64,000 bases of DNA from Selaginella tamariscina. Lineage: Eukaryota > Streptophyta > Lycopodiopsida > Selaginellales > Selaginellaceae. A model generated the notes under the pieces. The model searched no databases and was not told the origin of the DNA. It worked only from the letters and a program-made list of their open reading frames with translations. A program made the position numbers and the translations under genes. The stretch covers positions 226,001 to 290,000 of the forward strand of contig PUQB01000002.1 in the NCBI GenBank assembly GCA_003024785.1, read 5' to 3'. Positions 45,025 through 56,661 of the stretch are shown piece by piece (the stretch's first letter is position 1; the number at the start of each line of letters is the position of its first letter).

Positions 45025-48000
45025 CAAAGAGGTCCATAGGGAAGTTCTATAGTTTGATTCTTTGGTTTCTTAGTTATTACTTCCTGCAAGTGAAGCCTAT
45101 GGCGGAAGTGGTGCAAAATACGTGCCCTCCCCCTTTTCATCTTTGTTAATGCAAAATGTATGTCTTTTCAAGGTTATAATCTGTGTGTGCGTGCGTGTGC
45201 GTCTCATGCTCTTTGAGATGTATAACTCATACTCTTTGAGAAGTAGTACATATTCTTTATGGTTATCATTGTATGCAAGTTCCTATAAACAGTGGCTGCT
45301 TAATCAGCTTATCAAAATTGTTTGAATGTTTTAAACTTAAATGTATATACATTTTGATATGTATCATTTCCTAGTTACATGGTTTCTTTATACAGGAGAC
45401 GTGATATTGCAGGATTTGGATCTCTTTTCGGAGACAAAACGAATTAGGAATAGAATGCAACAAGTTGTAAAGACAGGTGCACACTAAAGCACCTTTTGTG
45501 GTTGAGAATGGTTCCGGTTCGATACTTAACTTACGTTTGGTGCACCGTTCGTATCATATCAACACGTATGTATGTGAGTGTATTTGTCAAAGCCATAATA
45601 CGTGTCCGCGTTACATTGATATGCTTGTATGTACGTATATGTACGAGAAGTACATCCGTATGCACATGCACAAGCATAACATGTATCTGCTGTATTGGAC
45701 ATATATGGTGTTGTTTGTAACAACTTTATGCAGGAGTTCTGAGAACTATTTGTGCACTTATTGTTGACAGAAGTACCGATGGAGATGTCTAACCATGTAT
45801 ATACACATTTAGAGAGAGAGAGAGAGAGAGATTACATATTCTACTGCAACATGGAGTATGCAGGGATATGCCAAAGTCACAGGTGTATACACACATATGC
45901 ATACACGTGCACACACAACGTACGGACGTGATGTTGAACTGGGCTTTCAGGAACATGGTGTGCCTAAACAAGGGAACAGAATGCATAGATCTTCTTATAG
46001 ACAGGTTGATTCCAGAAAAAGCTCAAGAATCTTAACACCATGCATCCACCCTGAGTTTGAGATAACGATATGTGTACACACACATACGCGTATGTATGTA
46101 TACATGTGTGTGTGTATAGTTGCGTGTGTGAGCCTCTCATCTGTTTAAAGCCTTATATATCTTAATATATATTCACTTTCGAATGAGAAAATAAAAGATT
46201 TACTGACATTTAATTATAACAATATCAAGATAATAAATAACGAAAATGACACGAGAACGAATATCACGTAATTAATTTAACATGATATATTTCACACTTT
46301 ACGAATATATTCGCTGAATATACATTATTTCAAAGGTCGCTAACGCACACACACATACACCTGTATGTCTGTGTGTGTGGAATATAGTTTTAATCATATA
46401 AATAAACATAAGTTACTGGGTTTTTATTTCTAGAATAAATAATTATTAATTTATAACGAAATAGAATGAAATTTATCAAGTGAGTGTTATTAAGCTATCA
46501 TAAATATTAAAAATAAGTAAATCTTGTCACCATTGGTTACCTTAACAGTCCTTACACCATCAATTGCAAATTAATACTAAATCTTTTAAATTAATATATT
46601 TTAATTTTTAATTTTGAAGTGCATGAAATTTTAAATTGAAGTTTGGGGGGTATATATGTAATTAAATCTTCCGAGTTATTTATTATACTATCGACTTTAT
46701 TCGTAAATATTAAATATTAATTTCATAAGCATCTTGTGATATAAATAAAAAGATAAGCATTTAATAAAAAGTTACTAGAAATTATATTAAGATGGGAATC
46801 TATTTATTATAAAATAGAAAAAAGGCAAAATGCATATAACTAAAAACATTCTAAGGTAATATATTTTAGACAATCTAAAGGTTTGGCCTTTTAGATTATG
46901 TTCTTTCGCTGTATGTGCTGCTTGTATGAAGATATCTACGTAAGCACACACACACCTACCTGTGTGTGTATATGTACTAAATTGCAAAATGGTGTTCTAC
47001 AAACATGGTAATGCACTGAGGGGAAGCCACACGCACGCACACACATACACAGAGAGAGAGAGATTGTATAGTTATACATGTATTCAAGTTGGGGTCGCAA
47101 GTGAATATTATAACGCGTACACATGGTTTACGTGTGTGTATGTAATATATACACCAGTCTGTACAAAGATTCGATACATATTACATAACGTGATCTCGAA
47201 TAGGACCGGATTCAATTTTTATATATTAAATGCTTTCGTTTTCTGCATTTATAAGAAAAATTGGATTCATATATGAAGAAAAACCTTCAATCATGCTACA
47301 GCAACTCTTCTTTGCCACACAGAATTCACAACTTCTGTACTTGTAAGATGGCACCTGAAATTAAATATGTACACACATAGTGGGTGCGTGAGCGTGTGTG
47401 TATACACAGTACCTGAATTATAGTCGATTGATCAATCAAATAAGAAGCTCAACAAGGAGCTTGCCTAAGTAACTTGGGTACCCATCATATTGGTGAATGA
47501 AAACATAATACCTGCTGTTATAAAGGAATGCATATGCAGCTCGAGTCCCCTTGACCTCACAGCAGCACTCAAGCAGGGGTCTTGTTTTGTCTTGTTTAGT
47601 ACTAAGATTATGGTGATAATGACATATGCTTCCTGTGTAGGCACATGTTAAATGCACTCGCCACGCGCTCGAAGAATTAAATAGTCTTGTGGGGTGCATT
47701 TTTATTCATTTTCACTAATAAATTTGCTTGGACATGTTATCAAGCTATTTTTACGTGTGACCTCAGAACACACTATATATATATTCATATACATATAAAG
47801 TATGAAAGTAAAAGTAAGAACAAGTAGTCAATATTAAGAAGATTCTCATCCATATACAATGCACCTAAACTAGTAACAAAGTCAAATTTGTCACGAAACG
47901 CATGTTAACAAATACATACACATTAGTAGTAATATATTTTAGGGAAATTATCAAACTGACCATTAATAATACACACACATAAACCCCACACACACATGCA

Positions 48001-48439
48001 ATATATTGTTTAATGCTAAAATATATAACATTTCCATGTGTTGCTGGTTGGGTTCCCTATGTAACAAAGTTCATAGGATGCTGTATTTGTAACCTGAATA
48101 ATTATTGAAGGCCAATTTAATAAGTTTTTCAAAATTATAAAGTGTAACGTGACTACGGTAAGTTACCCTAGTATTTAAGGTATATACAAAGGTTAATTTA
48201 TAATTAAGATTATCTATTATTGATCTATAAGATAGTCTCAATATAATTAGGAGTACACCTTTTATTTGTAAATATAAACCTTTAACATAAATATAAAAGT
48301 TATCCTTCTTTTTTTGTGTTACCTTACAAGAGTTAATTTGGTAATTACATTAAATTAGAGGGTCAATTTGATAACTGTTCTTATATTTTACTTATATTAT
48401 TACTTTAACTTTTCACAATTGATTAATCTTGCTGCACAC
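45025..48439. other. Intergenic DNA with microsatellites
   Basis: No gene found. Many ACAC/TGTG and ACGTAT-type runs (45480-45700, 45890-45925, 46075-46120, 46350-46380, 46950-47060) and a (GA)n at 45812-45831. AT-rich from 46150 to 46860 and from 47800 to 48400. Confidence 0.6.
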
Positions 48440-48769
48440 CCATCAATACACAGATAGCAACAGCGTCCTCTTCACTACAACCCAATAATGTATCAAATGC
48501 AACTTCCAAGTTATTCAAGTTTCTACACGACTGTCAGCTTCAAACGAGATAAAGCTTCTTGGAATCTATTAGCTCTACCCAACATATCAACCATGCAAGT
48601 GTAATGTTCCATAGTCGAACTATACCATATACACATTGCGTCGAAGTACTTGTTACCCTCTTTCACCATGCCAACATGGTTACAAGGAGTAAGAAGATGA
48701 AGCAAAGTAATACCATTCATCATGTGCACTGATCTCCCCAAGACGACCATACCCTGTTATCAAGGCATT

Positions 48770-48845
48770 GGTGTTTTTCCCATTATATTTGCCTATGAAA
48801 TAAATTATAAGGAATCTTCTAAATGTATAACTACGATCTTACCAA
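48770..48845 (+). repeat. Direct repeat partner of 53690-53765
   Basis: GGAATCTTCTAAATGTATAA and CTACGATCTTAC here match GGAAACCTCTAGATGTCTAA and CTATGATCCTAACA at 53740-53765. The second copy ends in CA, like an LTR end. Confidence 0.55.
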
Positions 48846-48865
48846 CCGGATCCTCTTACATTTCT

Positions 48866-49045
48866 AGGTGTACTCAAGGCTTGTGCGAGTAAAAGAGCGT
48901 TGGTAGTTGGACGAGCCATTCATACTTATGTTTGTAAGCTTGGACTAGAACACGACCAAGTTATAGCAAGCTCCTTAGTTGATTTCTACGGGAAGTGTAG
49001 CAAGATGGTAGCGTGTTTAACAAGATGCGTTCACGTGTCTTGGTG
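48866..49045 (+). pseudogene. PPR fragment on the opposite strand
   Basis: An open + strand stretch reads FLGVLKACASKRALVVGRAI, HTYVCKLGLEHDQVIASSLV, DFYGKCSKM. These are classic PPR L/S repeat words. It sits inside the insertion that splits the minus-strand PPR pseudogene and directly before the LTR-like block at 49078. It may be a captured gene piece or a local inversion. Confidence 0.7.
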
Positions 49046-49077
49046 AAAAACCAAGAGTAGGATGGATATATCGAAGT

Positions 49078-49468
49078 ACGAGTCACTAACGTAATATGGG
49101 TGAGTCACTACCGCAATACGATGTTTAAGGCGGAGTACGGCATACTTGGATAAGGATAAGGAGTTATAATAGCTAAATGGATAAGGCTAAGAGGTAGTTA
49201 CTATAACTACTAGTACGGGACCAAGAGTACGAGTATAAATAGACCAGATTAGGACTAGAAAGGTATGCCGAGTATACTGTAATTTTGTACCATGTGCCGT
49301 GTGCGGATATAATATAATATAAGCTTCCTTTCACTCTCTATATGACTATCTCTTACTCGTATTTCTGCTTTGATGTATACTATTCATTTCTCAGTAATCC
49401 GTAGTACTGCTACTTGCTACCCACCTTGCCATCCTTACCCATTCCCGACCTTCTGAAGTCTGATCTGT
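49078..49468 (+). repeat. LTR-like sequence, copy A
   Basis: About 390 bp with a promoter-like GAGTATAAATAGACC at about 49229. The reverse complement of 53281-53652 matches it nearly end to end (CAATACGATGTTTAAGG, ATACTATTCATTTCTCAG, CCTTGCCATCCTTACCC). Looks like a solo LTR or LTR fragment inserted in the PPR gene. Further right, TTTGTCAGTGGCGACCACTG at about 49516 resembles an LTR end followed by a primer site. Confidence 0.7.
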
Positions 49469-50937
49469 TTACTGTTTCTTTTATATCTTATTCCAATTGA
49501 TCTTTAATACGAGTTTGTCAGTGGCGACCACTGTTATGATTAGTGTGTAGGATTTTCTATGTTCAACACGGTTTAATATCCATTTGCATGAACAACTCCA
49601 TAGCTACAAGACTTTGGCCGTCTTTAACATATCCAATTTTAAGGCTCATCCACGAAGCAACATTCAGATGCAACATACCGTCAAAAACAACCTGACCATT
49701 CAACATATTCCTGCACTTGCTATACGTATCCATTAAGCTATTCGCCACCACAATCTCTTTATCATATCTAAGCTCTCTTGCTTGCCTATGAATAACCATC
49801 CCCTTCTCTAAACAAAGTTGCCTCTATGAGTGTTTCTCAACCGCCCGTGCTATGCACGCTTTGAGGGCAGCAACAGATGTAACATAATCTGGTTCACAGT
49901 CCATGTCCAATGCTATCGATCTCAATGTAACTAGATATCAGACTCCCCCAAGACACAGCATTCCGCTGCAACATATTATCAAATACAATCCGTGCATCTT
50001 CCATACTCCCACATATGTTAGCTACATATATATTTTCATCAAAGCCAAGTTCCTTGGCTCGTTTATGAAGTGCCATTCCTTTCTCCAGACTAGCAAGACT
50101 TGTACACGCCCTGAGTGCAGCTACAAACGTAACACAATTTGGTTTGCAGTCCATTTTAGTGAATAACTCCATCGCTAGCAAGTTATCGACGTAGCTAAGA
50201 ATAAGGCTTGTCCATGAACACAACATTCCGACAATCCATGCCGTCAAAAATAGCTTATGCATCTCTTATACTCCTGCACTTGCAATACATGTCTACCAAG
50301 TTCGTCTACACAAAGACATTCATCTCAAGTCCACACTCTCTTGCTTGTTTGTGAATGGCCATTCCTTTATCTAAACAAGACCGTCTCTCACAATGTTTCT
50401 CTGTAGCTAGGCCTACACATGCCTTGAGTGCTCCAAAAAAGTGATAGTGCTTGGTTCACAATCCATCTTTAGAAAGAACTCCATAGCTACCAAGCTCTAT
50501 GCGGACCCCACATATCCAATAATGAAAATGAACATCTCTCTCACCCATGCTTTCAAAGATATCCCAAACATCTTTCATGCTACCACACTGTCATGAGAGC
50601 ATTACCAACATATCTGTTTGTATAACATCCACTTTCAGTTGCACCCACATGTAGAGCTTTCCCTTGTTCTAAGTTTCTACATTTCTTCAATGAAGAAAGA
50701 AATGAGGAGACAGTCTTCTCTTTTCCTTGGCTCCTGTAATATTCTCTCATCCCTTTTCCTGTTGCAATCTCTCCCAAGCTTACGAGCTTTGGATGCAACC
50801 ATCTTGGACAGGTCTTGATTTGCAAAGTTTCACCTATAGCTGCATGCTTGAAATGGGGATACTTTGCATCCAACAAGTATATAGTTAGTAATGAATACTC
50901 AAGAGAAGAAGCACTCACATGTTTTTCTCTGTTGTCA

Positions 50938-52660
50938 GAGTTTTAACCCAAAGGGCCAACACGTGGCAACACGTGGCTGCCAGGTGGCCATTCGGCGTCA
51001 TCACCCTGTGTGAGCAACGCTAAGTTTCCCAGAACAACCCTAATGACCCCTAGGGTTAGACTCTAATGCCCAAGTGGACAGGAGACTTAGGGTTTAGCCT
51101 AAGTCTCCCTAGAATGTCTGCCCCCAGAACCCTTGAGGGATAACCCTAATTGACTTAGGGTTTAGCCTAAGTCTCCCTAGAGTGTCTACCCCCAAAACCC
51201 TTGAGGGATAACCCTAGTTGACTTAGGGTCTTGCCCTAGAAGACCTAGACAGGCTCATGCCCTAACCCCCATCAAGGAGACGTGTGTTCCACACATACCC
51301 TGGACAGAGCTAAGGCATCGTCACTTACCCCTTGAGGAATCACCCTCATCCGGGAGTACAACCCCTTTAGGGCAACAAGGGGTACCCTGAACCACGACTA
51401 ACCCTAAGGGTTTGAGTGGCCAAGTTATACCCTAGACCTAGGGCTAGTACTTAGTGAGGACACGAGTGTGCACCATAGGCGAACATGAGTGTTCTGCTAA
51501 GCAAACTCCCTAAGGCTAGGTTTGGGATAACTTTAAGCACATGACCTTGCGAGTGCCTCACGAAAGGGCTCCTACTAACACGCTTAGGTTGTTCAACCCT
51601 TGAATTCCAAGGAGAACACTCCCCTAGCCAAGTGTGTCAAAGCACACCTAGTTATGAGACCTAACCTCCCTTGAGCAAATGCCCAAGGCTTAGCACCCTA
51701 GTGCAAGCACAAGCATGTCTGTTTACTAAAGTATCCAACCCCTTGGCGACAAGCCCATGACATAACCCCAAAGGGCGTGCCTCAGGCGTTGTACCATGTG
51801 ACGTTTAGCCCAGTGTCACATCTCCATGTGACACTACCTTCCCTGATGTGGGCTATCATGCCATAGCCCTTAGATTCAAGAGTTGCACCAAGTGCCACAA
51901 ACGTGGCTCCTAAATGCCAACTCTAGAACCCCTCAATTATCCCTCAAGACTCGGTAAGGAAACCCTGTCAATCAAGAACCCACGCCCACAGTTGGACAAG
52001 GACACGAACGTGCCCTAGTTAGCTGTGAGTGTTGCTCCTAGCTTGACGTGGAGGAGGAGGCTGGAGACAAGCCTCAACCTCTGCTTCTTGGAACGTGCAT
52101 CCCGACAAGTCCTCCCAGACATGGATTCGCCAACGTTAAGGGTAAGCTACCCCGAAGGTGGGACGTACCCCTGTCGTCTAGAAGTTAGGGCGGTACAACA
52201 GAGGGTTGTACCTTAACGACACAAGCTAAAGCTTGCACCGGCAGAAGAGCAACGAACTCAGTCATGAACCCAGGAGCTCTCCTACGTATACTCTACCTTA
52301 TTTATGTGACGGAGCCCCCCCCCCCCTCTTTTCCTGTTTGTGTTAGTGGGCTGGCACTGAATTCTAGCCCCTTAGATAAATTAGCGATATGAGCCTATAA
52401 CTCACCCTTACTCCTACCCCTAAACCCTACCCAAGGGGTGGGGGTTTTAGGGCGTGGGTTAGGGCAACCCTAGGGTTAGGTCAACCCTAGGGGTGTTCCT
52501 AACCCTACTTAACACGCCAAACTCATCTGCAACAACCAATCAGCCTATTCGGGACGTCAAAATCGGGGGTGGGTTTTCTAGATGGAAGTGCTAGCTTCGC
52601 CCAGAGTTTCTTGCAAATACCTAATGACACCCGGCCGGACCATCACTAGATATCCAAGTG
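50938..52660 (-). repeat. GC-rich repeat with telomere-like words (solo LTR or non-coding transposon)
   Basis: A sharply bounded, GC-rich, non-coding segment in AT-rich surroundings. It is full of CCCTAA/TTAGGG and CCCTAGGG words, has a 68-bp tandem repeat at 51084-51225, a (C)n run near 52317-52329 and telomere-like stretches at 52400-52510. Read on the minus strand it has a TATA-like ATAAATAAGG near 52298-52310 after a purine/G run, as LTR promoters do. A decayed copy is at 19498-19960. No reading frame with a known motif. Best guess: a large solo LTR or a non-autonomous retroelement. Confidence 0.65.
51084..51225. repeat. 68-bp tandem repeat
   Basis: GACTTAGGGTTTAGCC begins at 51084 and 51152, and GACTTAGGGTC at 51220, so two full units and the start of a third. 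Each unit contains the near-palindrome CTTAGGG...CCTAAG. Confidence 0.9.
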
Positions 52661-53280
52661 CACTAAGCAGGCCTGTTTCTTCTACATCTAGGGTTCGTCA
52701 CATAATCCAGTAGGTAACAATAGTCTACGTCCAAAGTAAAAGAGGAGTCATAGTAAAAACTATGACATCTGTTGTCCCACCATATGGATGGATCTTGAAA
52801 GAATTGGATCCACCTCTCTTCCAATTTATTATCATCATGATTCTTCAAAGGAATAATGGGACACACATTGTGTTCATAGCTACATTGTCGTCATAATCAC
52901 CTACTAAAACCAAGGGTTTAAGCCAAGCAAGCTTGCTAGATATCCATACTACGCGTGTGTCTGTGTGTGTGTGAGAGAGAGAGAGACAGAGTCAATTAGT
53001 CACTATATTAAGGTTTTAAACATGTGTTTAGAGAAAGAAACATTGACGGGAGCGGTTGAGGCACAATTGCTACGTTGTTGCTGTAATGACCAGATTCAAG
53101 CTTGCTCTACGTGATAGCCACGCTCACAAGACGTGTGTGTGTGTGAGAGAGAGAGAGAGAGTTAGTCAGTCGCATATTAAGATTTTAAACATGTTTTCAT
53201 AAGCCTTTTCGACCCGAATTTGGGATATATATAGTGCTCTCTCTCATTCATAGCATACAAGGAGAGAGAGTGAGTATACA
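52661..53280. other. Non-coding DNA with a local duplication
   Basis: No gene. Two blocks, about 52940-53035 and 53125-53200, share GTGTGTGTGTGAGAGAGAGA followed by TTAAACATG. They look like a local tandem duplication of about 160 bp. Confidence 0.5.
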
Positions 53281-53652
53281 GATTAGACTTTAGAAGGTCG
53301 GAAAAGGGTAAGGATGGCAAGGTATTTAATAGGTAACAGTACTGCGGATCTCATCACAGTGCTGAGAAATGAATAGTATACATTAAAATATAGAAATAAG
53401 TAAGAAAAGAGTAAGATGAAACTTATATTATGTTTGCACATGGCACATAGTACAACATACAATATACTTGAGATGTTCTCATAGCCTAGATCTAGTCTAT
53501 TTATACCCTTACTCCCTTATTAGTGGTTATCATTCTTCCTAGTCTTATCCTTTCAGTTATTGTAACTTCTTATCCTTATTCTAATGTGCCGTACTTCATT
53601 TTAAACATCGTATTACAATAGTGACCCATATTGTGATAGTGACTTGTAATTC
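53281..53652 (-). repeat. LTR-like sequence, copy B (inverted)
   Basis: Reverse complement of 49078-49468, including the TATAAATAGAC promoter word (minus strand, near 53500). With copy A it forms an inverted repeat separated by about 3.8 kb. Confidence 0.7.
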
Positions 53653-54126
53653 TATATTTCCATTCGACTCTCGTTTTTCTCACAATATATACTTTTTTTG
53701 TGTTTCTCATTATATGTCCAAAAAAGTAAACATAATTAGGAAACCTCTAGATGTCTAACTATGATCCTAACATGAAGGAGGAGGTGGATTAAAGGAAGAC
53801 CTAGCCATTGTTAGAATCTATAAGAAATCTAGTAATGAGGTGGTGGTGGAGATTGGTCTTTCCTAGGGATGGTTTGACCACATACTACATAGGTCCTAGA
53901 GCAGTGAGGGCAACGCTGCATCTTTGCCCAACTCTTGTGCTCCTAGATCCTTCTCGCAAGTGTTGCGAGCACTCGTGCCCTCTCCTCCTCATTTGGCGAT
54001 GGTCTTCTACACTAGTTTGGATTGGCCATTGGATCATTTCAGCTTCGATACCATATAAGAATTTTGTTCAATTAACTTCATAGCATATTGGTTACATCGT
54101 TGTATAACTAGTTATGTGTTGCTTGG
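53653..54126. other. Repeat-derived intergenic DNA
   Basis: The left part matches 48770-48845. The rest (53770-54060) has one open frame without a known motif. Confidence 0.45.
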
Positions 54127-55895
54127 ATGCGCCTTGACAAGCTGATGTGGAGATCAGTGAGGATCATTGATGTGGTGATCTTGTGCTTTCCCACAAGTGT
54201 ATATACTATGCAGATACGTCTTAGCCCCGAGTTCTTCTACTCCAGCCCCGAGTTCTTCTACTTCAGTCCCGAGTTCAGCCCCAACCGGATACCCGAGTTC
54301 AGCCCCGAGCTCTTCTTCAAACCCATATCTTTAGGGTTCATCAGCCCCACTTTTTTAGGCCCAGATGTTTAAGGTTGTTAGGGTTGGCGAGTTTTAGAAG
54401 TGTTTAAGTGTTTTGTTTACGAAGTTTAAACTTAATTTAATGTTTTTCTATTTTATTTTTTTAGGTGCAAAACCCGCATACTCTAGCCTCTCTTTCCCGC
54501 CCAACCCAGGATGCTTTGATGAGCAACAAGATCATCATAGTTCTTTTCCAGGTTTTGTTGCTTGCTATTGAAGCCTTTAGGCTGATTTTCGAGGACAAGA
54601 TCTCGATGTTGGAGACTCTTCTCGAGGATGAGGAGGATGACGAGGAGTTTTAGCAAGTCATGATGGTGAAGAGGTTTTGTACGGGGCTGTGGTGGGTGAA
54701 GTCGTGGAACACAACAACTTGGACCAAGTTCTTCCTCGAGTTCTATGATCCAGGGCGGTGGAAGACGAAGCTTCGGATGGAGAAGAAAACGTTCCTTGCA
54801 CTCTGCGGCATGCTAGACCGGGAGATCCGCAATCAAGATACCAAGTGGAGGAGAGTGGTGCCGGTGGATGTTCATCTCGGCGTGACCTTGTACAAGCTCT
54901 TCAAGAACAACAACTACTCGGATCTCGCTAACAAGTTTGGCATCGGGGAATCTACATCACACGAGATTGTCCGTGAGACTAGAAGTGCCTCGGGTACAGG
55001 ATCCGGTTCCCGTCAACAACAGAGGACGTTCGAGCAGTAGCAGGTAGCTTTCAACAACACACCAAGACCCGACTTCTGAATGTTGTTGGGGCAATCAACT
55101 ACACTCATTTCGAGATTGTTCGCCCAACTAGCGTTGATGGTGATTAGTACTTTGATCACAAGCAGCGATACTCAGTAATCTTGCAGGGTGTTTGTGATGC
55201 TCAAAAGAGATTTCTAAGTGTGTACGCAGGCTGGCCAGGTAATTCTTGTTTGTTTGTTTTTTCCATTAGTTCTCACGTTTTCTTGTGCAGAAAGTGTTCA
55301 TGACATGAGAGTTTTTTGAAACTCGACCCTGAGACAAAAGATCGATGCCGGAGAGCTTTTGACAGCACCCATGGAGCTTGGCTTTGACACTTGGATCTAG
55401 CCGTATTTGGTGGGAAACAAGGGGTACCAGCTTTAACAACATCTAATGACACCTTACCCAAGTAAGTAGTAGTTTCTCATTTTTCCATTTTTTGAATTCA
55501 ACTAGGTCCTCAACTCACAGCGGGGGGAGGCGGAGTACAATCTCCAACACCACCATGCTCGGATTGTTATTGAGCAAGCATTTGGACTTTTGAAAATGAA
55601 GTTCATATGCTTGGATCAAAAGCAGAAGGTGCAGCCGAGTTATCTCTCGAACATTATCATGAGTTGATGCATCTTGCACAACTTCATGATTGATGTTGGG
55701 GAACCGACATCAAAGCTGAGATCCGGGCATGGGAGCAGGAGGTTGACAGGCTGAAGGAGCTATAGATCTATGAGGAATACAGTGATCTTGTGGTGCAGAG
55801 GAGGAGCCTTGGGTACTTGCATGCTGCAGGGGATGTTCAGGAGATTCAGGAGGACCTCACCATCAAGCTTTGCCACCGCCGTTGTAAAACAATTT
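54127..55895 (+). pseudogene. PIF/Harbinger transposase, dead
   Basis: A Pro/Ser-rich leader (SPEFFYSSPEFFYFSPEFSP, 54220-54300) and a linker precede the transposase. From 54660: RMEKKTFLALCGMLDREIRN, then VPVDVHLGVTLYKLFKNNNY and LANKFGIGESTSHEIV, the helix-turn-helix-like N-terminal part of HARBI1-type transposases. After a frameshift near 55040-55070: LNVVGAINYTHFEIVRPTS, YFDHKQRYSVILQGVCDAQK, FLSVYAGWP. An intron (about 55239-55290) follows, then SVHDMRVF. Later: PYLVGNKGYQL, ARIVIEQAFGLLKMKFICL. These are the DDE nuclease blocks in the right order. In the family the first catalytic Asp is in GAIDGTH; here it is Asn. Several stops (for example in DGD*YFD) confirm it is inactive. I did not find terminal inverted repeats. 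Confidence 0.88.
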
Positions 55896-56661
55896 GATTT
55901 ATTCTAATCATTAATTTTAGTTGTGTGGTTTGTTCAAGTTTTCAAACTTTGTGGGAATGTTGAATTTAAATTTTTGAATTTTAAGTAGAATTTAAAGGTG
56001 AAAATATTCGAAAATGAAAACATTAACAAAATTTAAGTGTTTCATGTACGAAGAGACATTTAAACTTAAAATTTGATGACAAATTCGTTGTTATGTGCAA
56101 ACACAACAAGTCTTAAAATGTATAATTAAATCGCAAAAATCACTTTAAAGTTTCTATGTGCGAATGTATATACCATCAACTTTTTAACTGCCAAATTTTT
56201 AAGTATAAGTGCATGTGCAAATCGACCTTATATTTCATTTAAATGATTTATACTTCATTATAACAGTTGTGGCCTCTCTCTCTCACACACACGCACATGT
56301 ATGTTGTAAGACCTACATGTATAGTATTCCATAATTCATATATCTAGGCATTTTTATATACGAGTGCATATGTGTATTATGGAATCTGAGTTTCTTAAGT
56401 GTATATGTTTTAAGAAAATAAATAAATCATGATTGTGAGATAACCACATCAGACATACATAGATTCGAGTATGTTCTTAAAGGTTGCTTTGTTAGTGAGT
56501 AATCTATCATTATATAAATATGATTATTATTCTTGAGTTTATAGTATTGTATATTGACAAATTATTATTCAAACTCATTATAATTATCTTATTTTTATAA
56601 TCTTGTTAATATCTTTAAAAGAGTCGGCGATTTAGGTTAGGGTTGTGCCTGGAGGGAGACG
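55896..56661. other. AT-rich intergenic DNA and promoter
   Basis: No gene. TTTAGGTTAGGGTTG at 56631-56645, just before the next ATG, is telo-box-like, as in the L7 leader. Confidence 0.6.

Larger units (their letters stand above)
48440..50918 (-). pseudogene. PPR protein gene, broken and interrupted
   Basis: Pieces of one pentatricopeptide repeat protein (RNA-binding, organelle RNA processing) lie in order on the minus strand, in several frames with stops. N-terminal side: KCRNLEQGKALHVGATESG, YVGNALMTVW (50580-50918). Middle: NCVTFVAALRACTSLASLEK, GMALHKRAKELGFDENIYVA, ARIVFDNMLQRNAVSWGSLI (49894-50262), then MVIHRQARELRYDKEIVVAN and VVFDGMLHLNVASWMSL (49563-49799). After an insertion of about 0.8 kb (48776-49555) comes the C-terminal E-motif-like part: ITLLHLLTPCNHVGMVKEGN, KYFDAM, MEHYTCMVDMLGRANRF (48523-48750). 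Family wording (VFD.M..+N..SW..LI.GY) is clear. No DYW domain is seen. Confidence 0.88.

Noticed and set aside
45477-46148. Frames rich in Cys, Tyr and Met (for example at 45477-45767)
   Set aside because: They arise from ACGTAT/TGTGTA-type repeats; no signal peptide plus Cys pattern fits a known peptide family.
52025-52216. 63-codon frame in the GC-rich repeat
   Set aside because: No motif; expected by chance in GC-rich DNA.
52400-52510. True interstitial telomere
   Set aside because: The TTTAGGG words are degenerate, in both orientations and spread through a larger non-telomeric repeat.
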